From an uncultured Lachnospiraceae bacterium (GTDB taxonomy: Bacteria; Bacillota; Clostridia; Lachnospirales; Lachnospiraceae): a stretch of DNA of 51,157 bases. Where the stretch lies: positions 1 through 51,157 of the forward strand of contig URMK01000051.1 in assembly GCA_900548905.1 (NCBI GenBank), read 5' to 3'. This document shows, in pieces, positions 40,357 through 47,529 of the stretch. A program made the translations under genes and the position numbers. Numbering within the stretch: the stretch's first letter is position 1; each line of letters opens with the position of its first letter. The notes under the pieces were generated by a model that saw only the letters and a program-made list of their open reading frames with translations, had not been told where the DNA came from and searched no databases.

Positions 40357-41277
40357 ATGTTTTTGGAATTGAATGGCGTCCCGCAATTTACAGACTGCGG
40401 AAAACTGGTATCAACCCTTCCTTTTCTGCATGCCAACCGTACAAATGAGGAATATCTCCTTCTGATTGGAATGGAGGGTTCCCTTCATATCAGGGTGGGG
40501 GAAGCAGCATGTACCATAAAGCCCAGAGATACCATGCTCATTCTTCCCGGTGTCCCCATATCCGGGCTTATCCCTTCCAGGAATCTGACGTACTTCTGGT
40601 GCCATTTTGACATGACCGGTGCCTGCAGGCTGCTTTCGCAGCCCGAAGCTCTCAGCCGTTATCAGCAGATGCTTCAGCCGGGGACAGAGGCAGACACACT
40701 GCTTATCCCACAGGCTTTCCATCTTGTGAATTCCTCCAGGGCCATTATTTTCAGCCAGCAGCTTCTCAACTACCGATGCTGCCCGGAATACCCCAAAGCG
40801 ATCCTGCATAACCTGATGGGCTGTCTTTTGCTTGAACTGTCCACTCAGGCCGCAGATAATTTTTCCTCCTTTTCTGCAGGGAAAAACCACCAGCGCCTTC
40901 AGGAAATCCTCCAGTGGATCCGGGTAAATGCCTGCATGAAAATAACGGTATCAGAAATTGCAGACCGTTTTAACTATAATCCGGATTATCTTTCCCATCT
41001 CTTTCACGAAAAGCTGGGTATCTCCCTGAAGCACTATATTATTCAGGTTAAATTGGAAATTGTAAAAGAAGTTCTTGTATCGTCCGATAAATCAATTAAA
41101 GAAATTGCCCGATACGTTTCCTTTGATGACGAAAAGTACCTGATGAGGCTGTTTAAACAAAATGAGGGGATAACACCAAGCGAATACCGCAACGCCTGTT
41201 CCCGGACAAAGTTCAATACCAATCTCCGGGTGTCCAAACGCATTGATACACACTGGGTATCCTTCCTCGAGGAATAA
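40357..41277 (+). CDS. AraC-family transcriptional regulator
   Basis: This 306-residue regulator has an N-terminal cupin-like ligand domain (about 1-150, with LLLIGMEGSLHIRVGEAA). A C-terminal pair of helix-turn-helix motifs begins near residue 200 (ITVSEIADRFNYNPDYLSHL and KSIKEIARYVSFDDEKYLMR), ending in ITPSEYRN. The ATG at 40357 has CGAGG upstream; earlier in-frame ATGs lie in the AT-rich promoter. It is divergent from the sulfatase, so it probably activates sulfated-glycan use. The ligand is unknown. Confidence 0.92.
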   Translation: MFLELNGVPQFTDCGKLVSTLPFLHANRTNEEYLLLIGMEGSLHIRVGEAACTIKPRDTMLILPGVPISGLIPSRNLTYFWCHFDMTGACRLLSQPEALSRYQQMLQPGTEADTLLIPQAFHLVNSSRAIIFSQQLLNYRCCPEYPKAILHNLMGCLLLELSTQAADNFSSFSAGKNHQRLQEILQWIRVNACMKITVSEIADRFNYNPDYLSHLFHEKLGISLKHYIIQVKLEIVKEVLVSSDKSIKEIARYVSFDDEKYLMRLFKQNEGITPSEYRNACSRTKFNTNLRVSKRIDTHWVSFLEE

Positions 41278-41289
41278 AATTCCGTTCCT

Positions 41290-41319
41290 GTAACAGTTCT
41301 GACGAATCTGAACCGTTAC
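41290..41319. repeat. 30-bp imperfect palindrome with GTAAC/GTTAC ends
   Basis: It starts GTAACAGTTCTGA and ends TCTGAACCGTTAC, closely related to the element ends at 9534 and 12429. The arms have two mismatches. It sits between the convergent AraC and YqfO-like genes. The flanking octamers (CCGTTCCT and CCGCTCTT) agree in six of eight positions, too weak to call a target duplication. Confidence 0.55.
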
Positions 41320-41327
41320 CCGCTCTT

Positions 41328-41669
41328 TCACTCAAACCAGTCATTTATAAGAGGGATTATATGTATAACAGGTTCCTCATAAGGATGGATAGAGCGGATA
41401 ATTTTTAGCGCCCCGGGGACAAGTGCAATCGGGCAGAGTACTTCCAGCTTCACTTCCTCCCCGGTACAAACACGGCCTTTTTCCCCCTGAAACGGATTGC
41501 TGTCCTCTAACGGCCTCCAGCAGCCCTTTGTTTCCTGCCAGGATATCACGTGATCATAGCTGCCGATTTTACAAGCGCCCAGTGCCGTAAGGGAATCCCT
41601 CAGCTCTCCTATATATTCTGCAGGTGTATATATTTCCAGCTTTACCTGATTGATACTGTTTACATCCAT
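41328..41669 (-). CDS. YqfO/NIF3-type CutA-like domain protein
   Basis: This 113-residue protein resembles the CutA-like domain found inserted in YqfO/NIF3 proteins and also encoded alone. It shows VKLEIYTPAEYIGELRDSL, IGSYDHVISW and, near the end, IIRSIHPYEEPVIHIIPL. The stand-alone form often appears with no clear role. A metal- or nucleotide-binding trimer is typical of the fold. The ATG at 41669 has AAAGGA upstream and the region before it lacks homology. It converges with the AraC gene. Confidence 0.78.
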   Translation of the reverse strand: MDVNSINQVKLEIYTPAEYIGELRDSLTALGACKIGSYDHVISWQETKGCWRPLEDSNPFQGEKGRVCTGEEVKLEVLCPIALVPGALKIIRSIHPYEEPVIHIIPLINDWFE

Positions 41670-41896
41670 ACCCTGTTTCCTTTCTGTCCTTTTGTTTCCA
41701 CCTTGTCTGAATTCAAAAACAACGAAATGCTTTGTTACGCTGTCAAAACGCATATTATCAGTATACATAATTAATCCCAAGCCACATAAAAACGCACGCT
41801 GAACGCCGCATAGCCGCAGCCGTTTATTTTATCGTTGACAGAACCGGCCGGCTCTGCCGCTCCTGCTTACGCTATTTGCCCATGATGCGAGGTTGT

Positions 41897-42382
41897 TTAC
41901 CTATTAAAAAACTCGTCCTGTATTTTAATGGCTTCTTTTACTTCTTCTATGTTTTCGGCTTTAAATGTAGGAATTGGAACCACTCCAAAACCGCACAGAA
42001 AGCCTTCTGCACCACTTTGCGTGATACATTTATAGCCATGCGTACCATCACATTTGCCGCACCCAAAGCATTTAGCCTCATATCCCAACTTGTTCCAATA
42101 GCTAAGTCTTTCATCAACGGCATCTTGAAAAATGCCCTTATATTCTGAAAGAGCATAAAACTTTATTGCTATCCAACGGTAATCCGGGTTTGTGTTTATT
42201 TTTAATATTGTTCTTTTTAACTTAGAGTTAATAAAATCCGCGTAATCCCTGCGGCTACCTTTAAGAACAGGCATATAACCTAATGAAATAGCATACTCAG
42301 CAATCTCCTGATAACTTTCTCGGCAATCTTCCGGCAAAGCCGTTAGAATGGTATTTAATGCATTTTGTTGTTTTTCGGTCAT
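41897..42382 (-). CDS. Hypothetical protein with a Cys-rich motif
   Basis: I do not recognise this 161-residue protein. It starts MTEKQQNALNTILTALPEDC and is mostly helical, with no membrane segment. A compact Cys cluster CFGCGKCDGTHGYKC near residues 105-120, and a further Cys near 130, could bind a metal. The gene has a strong GGAGG about nine bases before the ATG, so it is probably expressed. It lies at the left edge of the accessory DNA downstream of rpsI and has lower GC than the neighbouring housekeeping genes, consistent with transfer. Confidence 0.7.
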   Translation of the reverse strand: MTEKQQNALNTILTALPEDCRESYQEIAEYAISLGYMPVLKGSRRDYADFINSKLKRTILKINTNPDYRWIAIKFYALSEYKGIFQDAVDERLSYWNKLGYEAKCFGCGKCDGTHGYKCITQSGAEGFLCGFGVVPIPTFKAENIEEVKEAIKIQDEFFNR

Positions 42383-42531
42383 GTGAATGATCCTCCGATT
42401 ATATAAATTAGATAACTGTCATAACAAACAACAATCGTATCTGAACAAATTTATTTTACCACATTCTTGTAAAGTTGACTGCACATTCGAATGAGTACCT
42501 ATTTGGGAAACAGATTACTACATCTTACTAA

Positions 42532-42630
42532 ATTAATGGGTTAATTCTATTTATTGGTTTTCCGCCTTTCGGTCTTTCGGTAATTCCCAATTCTCTTGAT
42601 GATAAAGCCCCTTTTATTACTGCATTCCGT
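42532..42630 (-). pseudogene. Remnant of a second DUF4160 gene
   Basis: Translating the minus strand gives VIKGALSSREL followed by KPINRINPL, with the middle of the domain deleted. These match the VIKGALPSRQL and KPMNRINPLV segments of the intact DUF4160 gene at 43261. No start or full domain remains. It lies just left of the first copy of the rpsI-tail repeat, in the same relative place as the intact gene beside the second copy. Confidence 0.7.
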
Positions 42631-42800
42631 GCATTTATAACAGGAAACATTTATGACAATCACCAGACAACTCTCCCAACAAGCAGCTTGGTAACCGCTA
42701 TTTTCTTAAATGCATTCATTTCCTTAATGTTTTCTATCTTGTACAATATCATCCCTACCCATGTTACTTATCATTGTAAGTATACTATAATTTATATTTG

Positions 42801-42870
42801 AAAAAAACCCACAAACATAAAGTTTGTGGGTTTCCATGCATTGTATCTACACGGTTGATTATCTCTTGGA
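42801..42870 (-). repeat. Duplicated rpsI 3' end and terminator (distal copy)
   Basis: These 70 bases align without gaps to 43575-43644, with 63 of 70 identical. The copy includes the terminator hairpin and the last 14 bases of rpsI (GATTATCTCTTGGA on the plus strand), after which similarity stops. This is the pattern left when an element integrates at a gene's 3' end and restores it. Confidence 0.85.
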
Positions 42871-42909
42871 TAGTTCCAAACGCCATAAATAAAGACTTTT
42901 CGGGCTGTT

Positions 42910-42929
42910 TGTCAGTTATGTGTCAGTTA
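42910..42929. repeat. Tandem TGTCAGTTA repeats, one helical turn apart
   Basis: TGTCAGTTA occurs at 42910-42918 and 42921-42929, an 11-base period, 40 bases from the duplicated rpsI tail. The arrangement resembles arm-type binding sites of tyrosine recombinases. No integrase gene is present nearby. Confidence 0.5.
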
Positions 42930-42973
42930 CCGGCATATTCCCGTATATCCCTGAAGCTTCCTATTCCTAGAAA

Positions 42974-43249
42974 TTATGCAATCCGTTCCCTTACAAATGG
43001 CAACTCATATAGCGTTTCCGGATCGATATCCAAACACATTGTATTGTCTCGATTCCTACTAACATCCCATGCAAGAGTATCATTCATCACCGTGCAGGTG
43101 TCTATAAAAACATTAATATCCTTCAAAGGATAAAAAGCTTCTTTTTCAATCATTTGAGTCATATCATAACATACAATTTTTCCATCTTCAAAATATACAA
43201 AGACGGAATAATCTTTCATCGGTATCACCTGAACCACCTTTGGAAACAT
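42974..43249 (-). CDS. DUF2442 domain protein
   Basis: This 91-residue protein of the DUF2442 family has KVVQVIPMKDYSVFVYFEDG and a C-terminal LDIDPETLYELPFV. It follows the DUF4160 gene by 11 bases with a good AGGAGG, so the two form an operon. DUF4160/DUF2442 pairs recur in bacteria, often on mobile DNA. A toxin-antitoxin-like role has been suspected, but I cannot support it from this sequence. It is inside the cassette bounded by the rpsI-tail repeats. Confidence 0.85.
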   Translation of the reverse strand: MFPKVVQVIPMKDYSVFVYFEDGKIVCYDMTQMIEKEAFYPLKDINVFIDTCTVMNDTLAWDVSRNRDNTMCLDIDPETLYELPFVRERIA

Positions 43250-43260
43250 ACTACCACCTC

Positions 43261-43521
43261 CTAGACTAAAGGATTAATTCTGTTCATTGGCTTTCCATCT
43301 TTTGATAATTCCCAGTTTTGCATCAATTCATCCTGATGCAGGACACACCACGCTAAAATAAGCTTCAACTGTCTTGATGGTAAAGCTCCCTTAATAACTC
43401 TTGCCTCATCTATCTCAATAATTGCCTTATTTCCATTATATTCTGCATGAAAATGCGGAGGATTATGGTCATCATAATACATAGTTACTCTAATTCCATA
43501 AAACAATGATATTTCCAGCAT
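43261..43521 (-). CDS. DUF4160 domain protein
   Basis: This 86-residue protein has the DUF4160 hallmarks YYDDHNPPHFHAEYNG near 15-30 and LILAWCVLHQDELMQNWEL near 55-73. The His/Asp-rich first motif suggests metal or nucleic-acid chemistry, but its function is unknown. AGGAGG precedes the start. It is the first gene of a two-gene operon with DUF2442. A degenerate paralogue lies at 42532, so this cassette or a relative has inserted here at least twice. Confidence 0.88.
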   Translation of the reverse strand: MLEISLFYGIRVTMYYDDHNPPHFHAEYNGNKAIIEIDEARVIKGALPSRQLKLILAWCVLHQDELMQNWELSKDGKPMNRINPLV

Positions 43522-43574
43522 TTTATTTTCCTCCTATCTAATTGTTAATGTAAGTATACCACAGTTATTCCTTC

Positions 43575-43644
43575 AAAAAAACCCACAAACATTGAGTTTG
43601 TGGGTTTCCATGCATTATATCTATATGCTCGATTATCTCTTGGA
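43575..43644 (-). terminator. rpsI terminator and 3' end (proximal copy of the repeat)
   Basis: On the minus strand the stem CCCACAAAC/GTTTGTGGG is followed by seven T and terminates rplM-rpsI transcription. The 70-base stretch 43575-43644, which includes the last codons of rpsI, is repeated at 42801-42870. Confidence 0.9.
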
Positions 43645-44028
43645 GAACTGAGGCGCACGACGTGCTGCTTTGAGGCCGTATTTCTTTCTTTCTTTCATAC
43701 GAGGGTCACGTGTCAGATAACCAGCCTTTTTGAGGGTGGGTCTGAACTCAGCGTCTGCTTCCAGAAGGGCTCTTGCGATACCATGTCTGATAGCGCCTGC
43801 CTGTCCTGTATATCCGCCGCCCTTTACATTAACCAGAACATCAAACTTGCCGTCTGTGTCGGTCGCTGCCATAGGCTGACGAACGATAACCTTCAGAGTT
43901 TCCAGTCCGAAGTACTCATCGATGGATCTTTTATTAATGGTAATGTCACCTTTTCCAGGTACCAGATATACTCTTGCGATAGATTTTTTTCTTCTGCCAG
44001 TTCCGTAATATTTTGCTGCGTTAGCCAT
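43633..44028 (-). CDS. rpsI: 30S ribosomal protein S9
   Basis: This 131-residue ribosomal protein has the expected YGTGRRKKSIARVYLVPG start, GGGYTGQAGAIRHGIARAL and the conserved basic tail APQFSKR, whose final residues reach the tRNA in the ribosomal P site. It follows rplM by 32 bases, the universal order. Its 3' end is intact but appears to be the attachment site of a mobile cassette; the last 14 bases plus the terminator are duplicated 774 bases away. Confidence 0.98.
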   Translation of the reverse strand: MANAAKYYGTGRRKKSIARVYLVPGKGDITINKRSIDEYFGLETLKVIVRQPMAATDTDGKFDVLVNVKGGGYTGQAGAIRHGIARALLEADAEFRPTLKKAGYLTRDPRMKERKKYGLKAARRAPQFSKR

Positions 44029-44060
44029 TTTCTATTTCCTCCTTAATAGATTCCTTTGGA

Positions 44061-44489
44061 TTAAAATGTCAGTACTTCAGGTTTCTGAGCTTCATGCTTG
44101 TGCTCCGGTCCTGCATACACGTGAAGCTTGGTGTACATCTGTCTTCCTAAAGGTCCCTTGGGGAGCATACCCTTAACAGCCAGTTCAATAACCTGTTCCG
44201 GTTTCTTAGCCATTTTTTCTTTCAGGGTAACTTCTTTCATACCTCCAACGTAATCGGAGTGATGATAATAGATCTTCTGATCCATTTTCTTTCCGGTTAC
44301 CTGAATCTTCTCTGCATTGATTACGATTACGTAATCGCCTGTGTCAATATGAGGAGTGAACTCCGGTTTGTTCTTTCCTCTTAAAACCTTGGCAATCTCG
44401 GATGCCAGGCGGCCCAGTGTCTGGCCTTCTGCATCAACAACATACCATTTTCTATCAATCTTAGCCGGATTAGCCATAAATGTCTTCAT
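44061..44489 (-). CDS. rplM: 50S ribosomal protein L13
   Basis: This 142-residue protein has standard L13 features: KWYVVDAEGQTLGRLASEIA, GDYVIVINAEKIQVTGKK and MLPKGPLGRQMYTKLHVYAG. It is the first gene of the rplM-rpsI operon. GGAGG lies about six bases before the ATG. A near-consensus promoter and a structured leader of about 150 bases lie upstream. In Firmicutes it normally follows truA directly; here about 2.2 kb of other genes and transposase debris separate rplM from surE. Confidence 0.98.
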   Translation of the reverse strand: MKTFMANPAKIDRKWYVVDAEGQTLGRLASEIAKVLRGKNKPEFTPHIDTGDYVIVINAEKIQVTGKKMDQKIYYHHSDYVGGMKEVTLKEKMAKKPEQVIELAVKGMLPKGPLGRQMYTKLHVYAGPEHKHEAQKPEVLTF

Positions 44490-44645
44490 AGTGTACCTCC
44501 ATCGATTTGTACGGATTTGGATCCTCTGATCCGCATGACTGGCTCACATGTACTCACCCTGGGAATTGGGGTTTTCCACATATTATTTATATCAAAATGT
44601 CTTTCCGGGGCTTTGGTAAGACATTTTTCAACATCGTCACATTGA
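44490..44645 (-). promoter_or_regulatory. Leader of the rplM-rpsI mRNA, possible L13 autoregulatory RNA
   Basis: The transcript from the promoter at 44649-44677 has a 5' UTR of about 150 bases. It includes an AATGTCTT/AAGACATT stem-loop (about 44595-44625) and other pairing segments. L13 leaders that bind the protein are known in Firmicutes; this one was not tested against a model. Confidence 0.45.
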
Positions 44646-44648
44646 GTT

Positions 44649-44677
44649 ATTATATTATACGCATCCGCGCGTGTCAA
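44649..44677 (-). promoter_or_regulatory. Consensus promoter of rplM-rpsI
   Basis: On the minus strand TTGACA (44672-44677) and TATAAT (44649-44654) are separated by 17 bases, a perfect sigma-A promoter as expected for ribosomal genes. Confidence 0.85.
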
Positions 44678-44774
44678 TATCTTTTCTCAAGAAAATTCGC
44701 ATAAAATCGGCCTTTTCACACCGAAACCCAGCCTATCAGATTATTTGTCCCCCCGAACGGCTTCCGAGGACCCT

Positions 44775-44990
44775 GGGAGTTTGACAGTTTAATTTTAAAA
44801 TAATCCTGGAAGCTACCAGTAAACACTTTTCTTTTCTGGCCGCCCAGAAATTCCTCGAACCGCCTTCCTATGAACTTCATGATGACTACCGGGCCTTCTT
44901 TCCTACCGTCTGTTGGAGCGAAAATTAGGGGGAATTATTCTTGTGAAGAGAATCTAACGTTCCTCAGAGGACTCAATTCCAATATCTGAC
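44775..44990 (+). pseudogene. Decayed transposase fragment (left)
   Basis: A plus-strand translation at 44839-44895 reads AAQKFLEPPSYELHDDYRA, which matches my memory of the middle of IS1634-type transposases. It is preceded at 44775 by GGGAGTTTGACAGTTTAA, near-identical to the sequence starting at 46188 beside a second remnant, so this is probably the element end. Most of the gene is deleted and frames are broken. Family assignment is from memory, not a search. Confidence 0.55.
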
Positions 44991-45063
44991 CAGAAGTCTA
45001 ATGAAGACGATCCAGAAAAAAGCAAAGGAAGGGAATAAATTACTATACTTTGTAAAACCAAAC

Positions 45064-45106
45064 AAAACCGCTGTAAGCCTTGAAGATTCAGGGATTACGG
45101 CGGTTT
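45064..45106. terminator. Hairpin with AAACCGC/GCGGTTT stem
   Basis: AAACCGCTGTAA pairs with TTACGGCGGTTT, with further pairing inward. It has an A-rich left and T-containing right flank, so it may terminate transcription in either direction. It lies in the gene-free stretch 44490-45341 that otherwise holds the rplM leader and transposase debris. Confidence 0.5.
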
Positions 45107-45183
45107 ATTGTCTCAGCGGCTGTCAAAGACAGGATTATAAACCAGACCCCCTTTTTTGTACAATCGTATTAAGTCCGATATTC

Positions 45184-45274
45184 GTAACGGTTCTGCCTTC
45201 TGTCGCTGCCCGGCTGCAGGGACGTAACCTCAGGGGTATCTAAGGACAGCCGGCAACAACAGAAGACAGAACGG
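45184..45274. repeat. Imperfect inverted repeat starting GTAACGGTTCTG
   Basis: Positions 45190-45216 pair with 45247-45272, with several mismatches. The left end resembles the GTAAC-bounded elements at 9534 and 41290, but the right end does not keep the GTTAC terminus. It may be a decayed member of that family. Confidence 0.4.
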
Positions 45275-45298
45275 AGATCCATATACAATTTTCATAAT

Positions 45299-45323
45299 AA
45301 AAAAGCTTCCCGGTTGAGAAGCC
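45299..45323 (-). terminator. Terminator of the zinc-ribbon membrane protein gene
   Basis: On the minus strand GCTTCTC pairs with GGGAAGC around AACC, followed by TTTTTTATT. It lies about 20 bases beyond the stop codon. Confidence 0.8.
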
Positions 45324-45341
45324 TTTTCATTATATTATTTT

Positions 45342-46061
45342 CTACTTTTCATATATTATCCATATGTTTGCATCATCATAGGCTATTAATAATTGGAAGG
45401 TATTGCCTTCGGTATTTTGCAGTATACCCGTACCTAATTTTTCGGCCTCATCGGTAATAAAATTATATGCCTTATCTCCGTTCTCAAGCTTACTGGAATC
45501 CACTTCAACCCATACACCCGTAACAGTGTCTTCATTAACTGTAAACGTAAACGTATTATCCTCATTAATGATGGCCTCTGTAGAGCCATTTTCAATCTTA
45601 GCAACTTGATCATTCATATATGTTGCCACACCCGTCCACTTTCCAACAACATGCAATATATTCTCTATATTCTCAAGCATTTCATCAACATCTTCATACC
45701 CTGCTATATATTGAAATAATTCTGCACTTTTACTATATTTCCCGCTTTCAAGAAGTTCCATTGCTTCTTCATAAATAGCTCTGTTTTCCGCTTCTATTTT
45801 TCTTGGCTGCAATACTTTAATGTTATAAATAACTCCCGCCAATACACCTATGACCACCACAACTAAAGCCACCGGAATAATCAGCTTAGCCTTATTTTTT
45901 TTATTGAATGTTTTCGTTTGTGGTTCATTCCTTTCAGTAACCTTTGTTTCCTGAGAATCGGTTGTAAGCGGTTCCTCATTAATCGGATAACCGCAGGCCG
46001 GACATAAATCATCTTTTTCCGATAATTCTTTTCCACATTTAGGGCATTTAACTAATGGCAT
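45342..46061 (-). CDS. Zinc-ribbon, single-pass membrane protein of unknown function
   Basis: This 239-residue protein has an N-terminal zinc ribbon (CPKCGKELSEKDDLCPACGYP), a basic stretch, one membrane helix (about 60-82) and an extracytoplasmic part. That part starts with a TPR-like pair (RAIYEEAMELLESGKYSKSA) and ends in a beta-rich domain. Such zinc-ribbon anchored proteins are common in Firmicutes and mostly uncharacterised. Codon use is AT-richer than its neighbours, and it lies between two transposase remnants, so it was probably acquired. A TATAAT at 46096-46101 and a TTCTAC/GTAGAA dyad at 46120-46140 precede it. Confidence 0.8.
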   Translation of the reverse strand: MPLVKCPKCGKELSEKDDLCPACGYPINEEPLTTDSQETKVTERNEPQTKTFNKKNKAKLIIPVALVVVVIGVLAGVIYNIKVLQPRKIEAENRAIYEEAMELLESGKYSKSAELFQYIAGYEDVDEMLENIENILHVVGKWTGVATYMNDQVAKIENGSTEAIINEDNTFTFTVNEDTVTGVWVEVDSSKLENGDKAYNFITDEAEKLGTGILQNTEGNTFQLLIAYDDANIWIIYEK

Positions 46062-46187
46062 AACTCTTTTCCTTCCTCATATAGACATTTTTTTAATTAT
46101 ACATTATTTTTTGACTTGTTTCTACTCTAAATTTGTAGAATTAGATAATTGTAACAGTATCGCCTTATTTCAACGTCTGTGCCGCCC

Positions 46188-46640
46188 GGGAGTTTGACCG
46201 TTAAAATTTAAAAAAACACTGGCAGACCGCATAACGCCGGTCTTTTTTGTCAAATATTTTGTTTTATTATACAGTATTTAATGGCAATATTTGGTGTAAC
46301 GAGGATCAGGCGGTAATGCCTAAGGAGCTGACCATCCCCGAATCAAAAAATGCAGAAACCTTTTACATCTCCAAATCCTTTATCACTGACAAGGGGGGCA
46401 GTACCTCCGTTATTGTACGCAAACCGGGTACTCTGTCCGATTGATTAACCGAGCATGGCCGCTCCTGCGGGCATGTCATCGCCTGGGCAAAAGAAGAATT
46501 AAAATAAGAAACCCTGGCTTACAAAGAGGAAAAAGAAAGTAAGCCTGTCCAGATCCCTTTTCATGCAGACAGACCGCTGGATTATGGCAGGCAGAAAGTT
46601 TTCCGGGGAAGAGGCAGTCATCCACTATTATCCGGTACAG
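46188..46640 (+). pseudogene. Decayed transposase N-terminal fragment (right)
   Basis: An end-like sequence GGGAGTTTGACCGTTAAA at 46188 is followed by a broken plus-strand frame. It reads FYISKSFITDKGGSTSVIV, then in another frame HVIAWAKEELK, a stop, and KPVQIPFHADRPLDYG. This order matches the N-terminal part of IS1634-type transposases as I remember them. At least two frame or stop lesions inactivate it. The rest of the gene is missing, replaced by the 3' end of surE. The remainder of the gap 46062-46741 holds nothing else. Confidence 0.6.
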
Positions 46641-46741
46641 AAAAATTAAAGCCCACTTTATTCTAAAGACCCTCAGGGGAGTCAATTTTGCATCCGTAGA
46701 GGAGCAGAGGTATATGCCTTTATATTGGAGGGATGAAATCA

Positions 46742-47482
46742 CTAATAAGCTGCATGAAACCTGCTGCTTCCGAGGACCTCATTTCGGATTTTTCCAATGG
46801 AAATGTACCGTTCCAGAACCGCTTCCATATCCGTTCCTTTTCCTGCCGTCTGTGCTGCTTTGCCGGAAACAAAAAGGCAGAAGCTTTTATCTTCCCACTC
46901 TTCCACCCGGTAATCATCCAGGAAAAAAGGGATCCTGTCCGGAATACGATTTTCACAGATTCCCCGCAGTTCTTCCGGAGGGCAGCCGGGGAAGTTTACA
47001 TTCCATATTTCATCTTTTCCTATTTCCTTTGCCAAAAGCTTTCTGACAACCGGCAGCAGATGGGTATCCGCAGCCGCGCCGCTTCCTCCTCTTTCCTCAG
47101 AAAAGGCAATTGCCGGAATTTCATTAAGCAAAGCTTCCATCGCGGCTCCCACCGTACCGGAATACAATATATCCGCTCCCACATTATAGCCGCAGTTTAT
47201 CCCGGAAAATACAATATCCGGCTTTTGTGGCAGAAGATACTTTATCCCCACCTTCACACAATCGGCGGGAGTTCCGTCCACACTGTATGCCTTCACTCCG
47301 AGGACAGGGAAGCTTTCTTCTTTCACATGCAGGCTTCCCCGAACGGTTATACAATGGGACATGGCGCTGCACTGATGTCTAGGAGCCACCACCCATACCT
47401 CACCCAGCTCTGCCGCCATTCCGGCAAGCCTGCGGATCCCGTCGGACTCAATTCCATCATCGTTTACCACCATTATCCTCAT
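46742..47482 (-). CDS. surE: 5'/3'-nucleotidase SurE with altered C-terminus
   Basis: This 246-residue metal-dependent phosphatase acts on nucleoside monophosphates. It has the metal-binding DD at 8-9 (VVNDDGIESDGI), the Ser of RHQCSAMSH, and Asn in SGINCGYN. The fold continues normally to TDMEAVLERYISI. Typical SurE proteins then read TPL and run further; here the last 17 residues (after YISI) are unrelated and the gene ends beside a decayed transposase. The tail is probably replaced by insertion-derived DNA. The catalytic part is intact. It lies 47 bases downstream of truA. Confidence 0.88.
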   Translation of the reverse strand: MRIMVVNDDGIESDGIRRLAGMAAELGEVWVVAPRHQCSAMSHCITVRGSLHVKEESFPVLGVKAYSVDGTPADCVKVGIKYLLPQKPDIVFSGINCGYNVGADILYSGTVGAAMEALLNEIPAIAFSEERGGSGAAADTHLLPVVRKLLAKEIGKDEIWNVNFPGCPPEELRGICENRIPDRIPFFLDDYRVEEWEDKSFCLFVSGKAAQTAGKGTDMEAVLERYISIGKIRNEVLGSSRFHAAY

Positions 47483-47529
47483 AGGCCGCTCCTTTTCATA
47501 GCCAGAAGTACAGATACGTACGTTTCCAT

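Noticed and set aside
44486..44677. 63-codon frame in the rplM leader
   Set aside because: It overlaps the promoter and leader and has no similarity. The leader is better read as regulatory RNA.
45001..45243. 80-codon plus-strand frame between rplM and the zinc-ribbon gene
   Set aside because: It runs through two hairpins and has no ribosome-binding site, so it is probably non-coding debris next to the transposase remnant.
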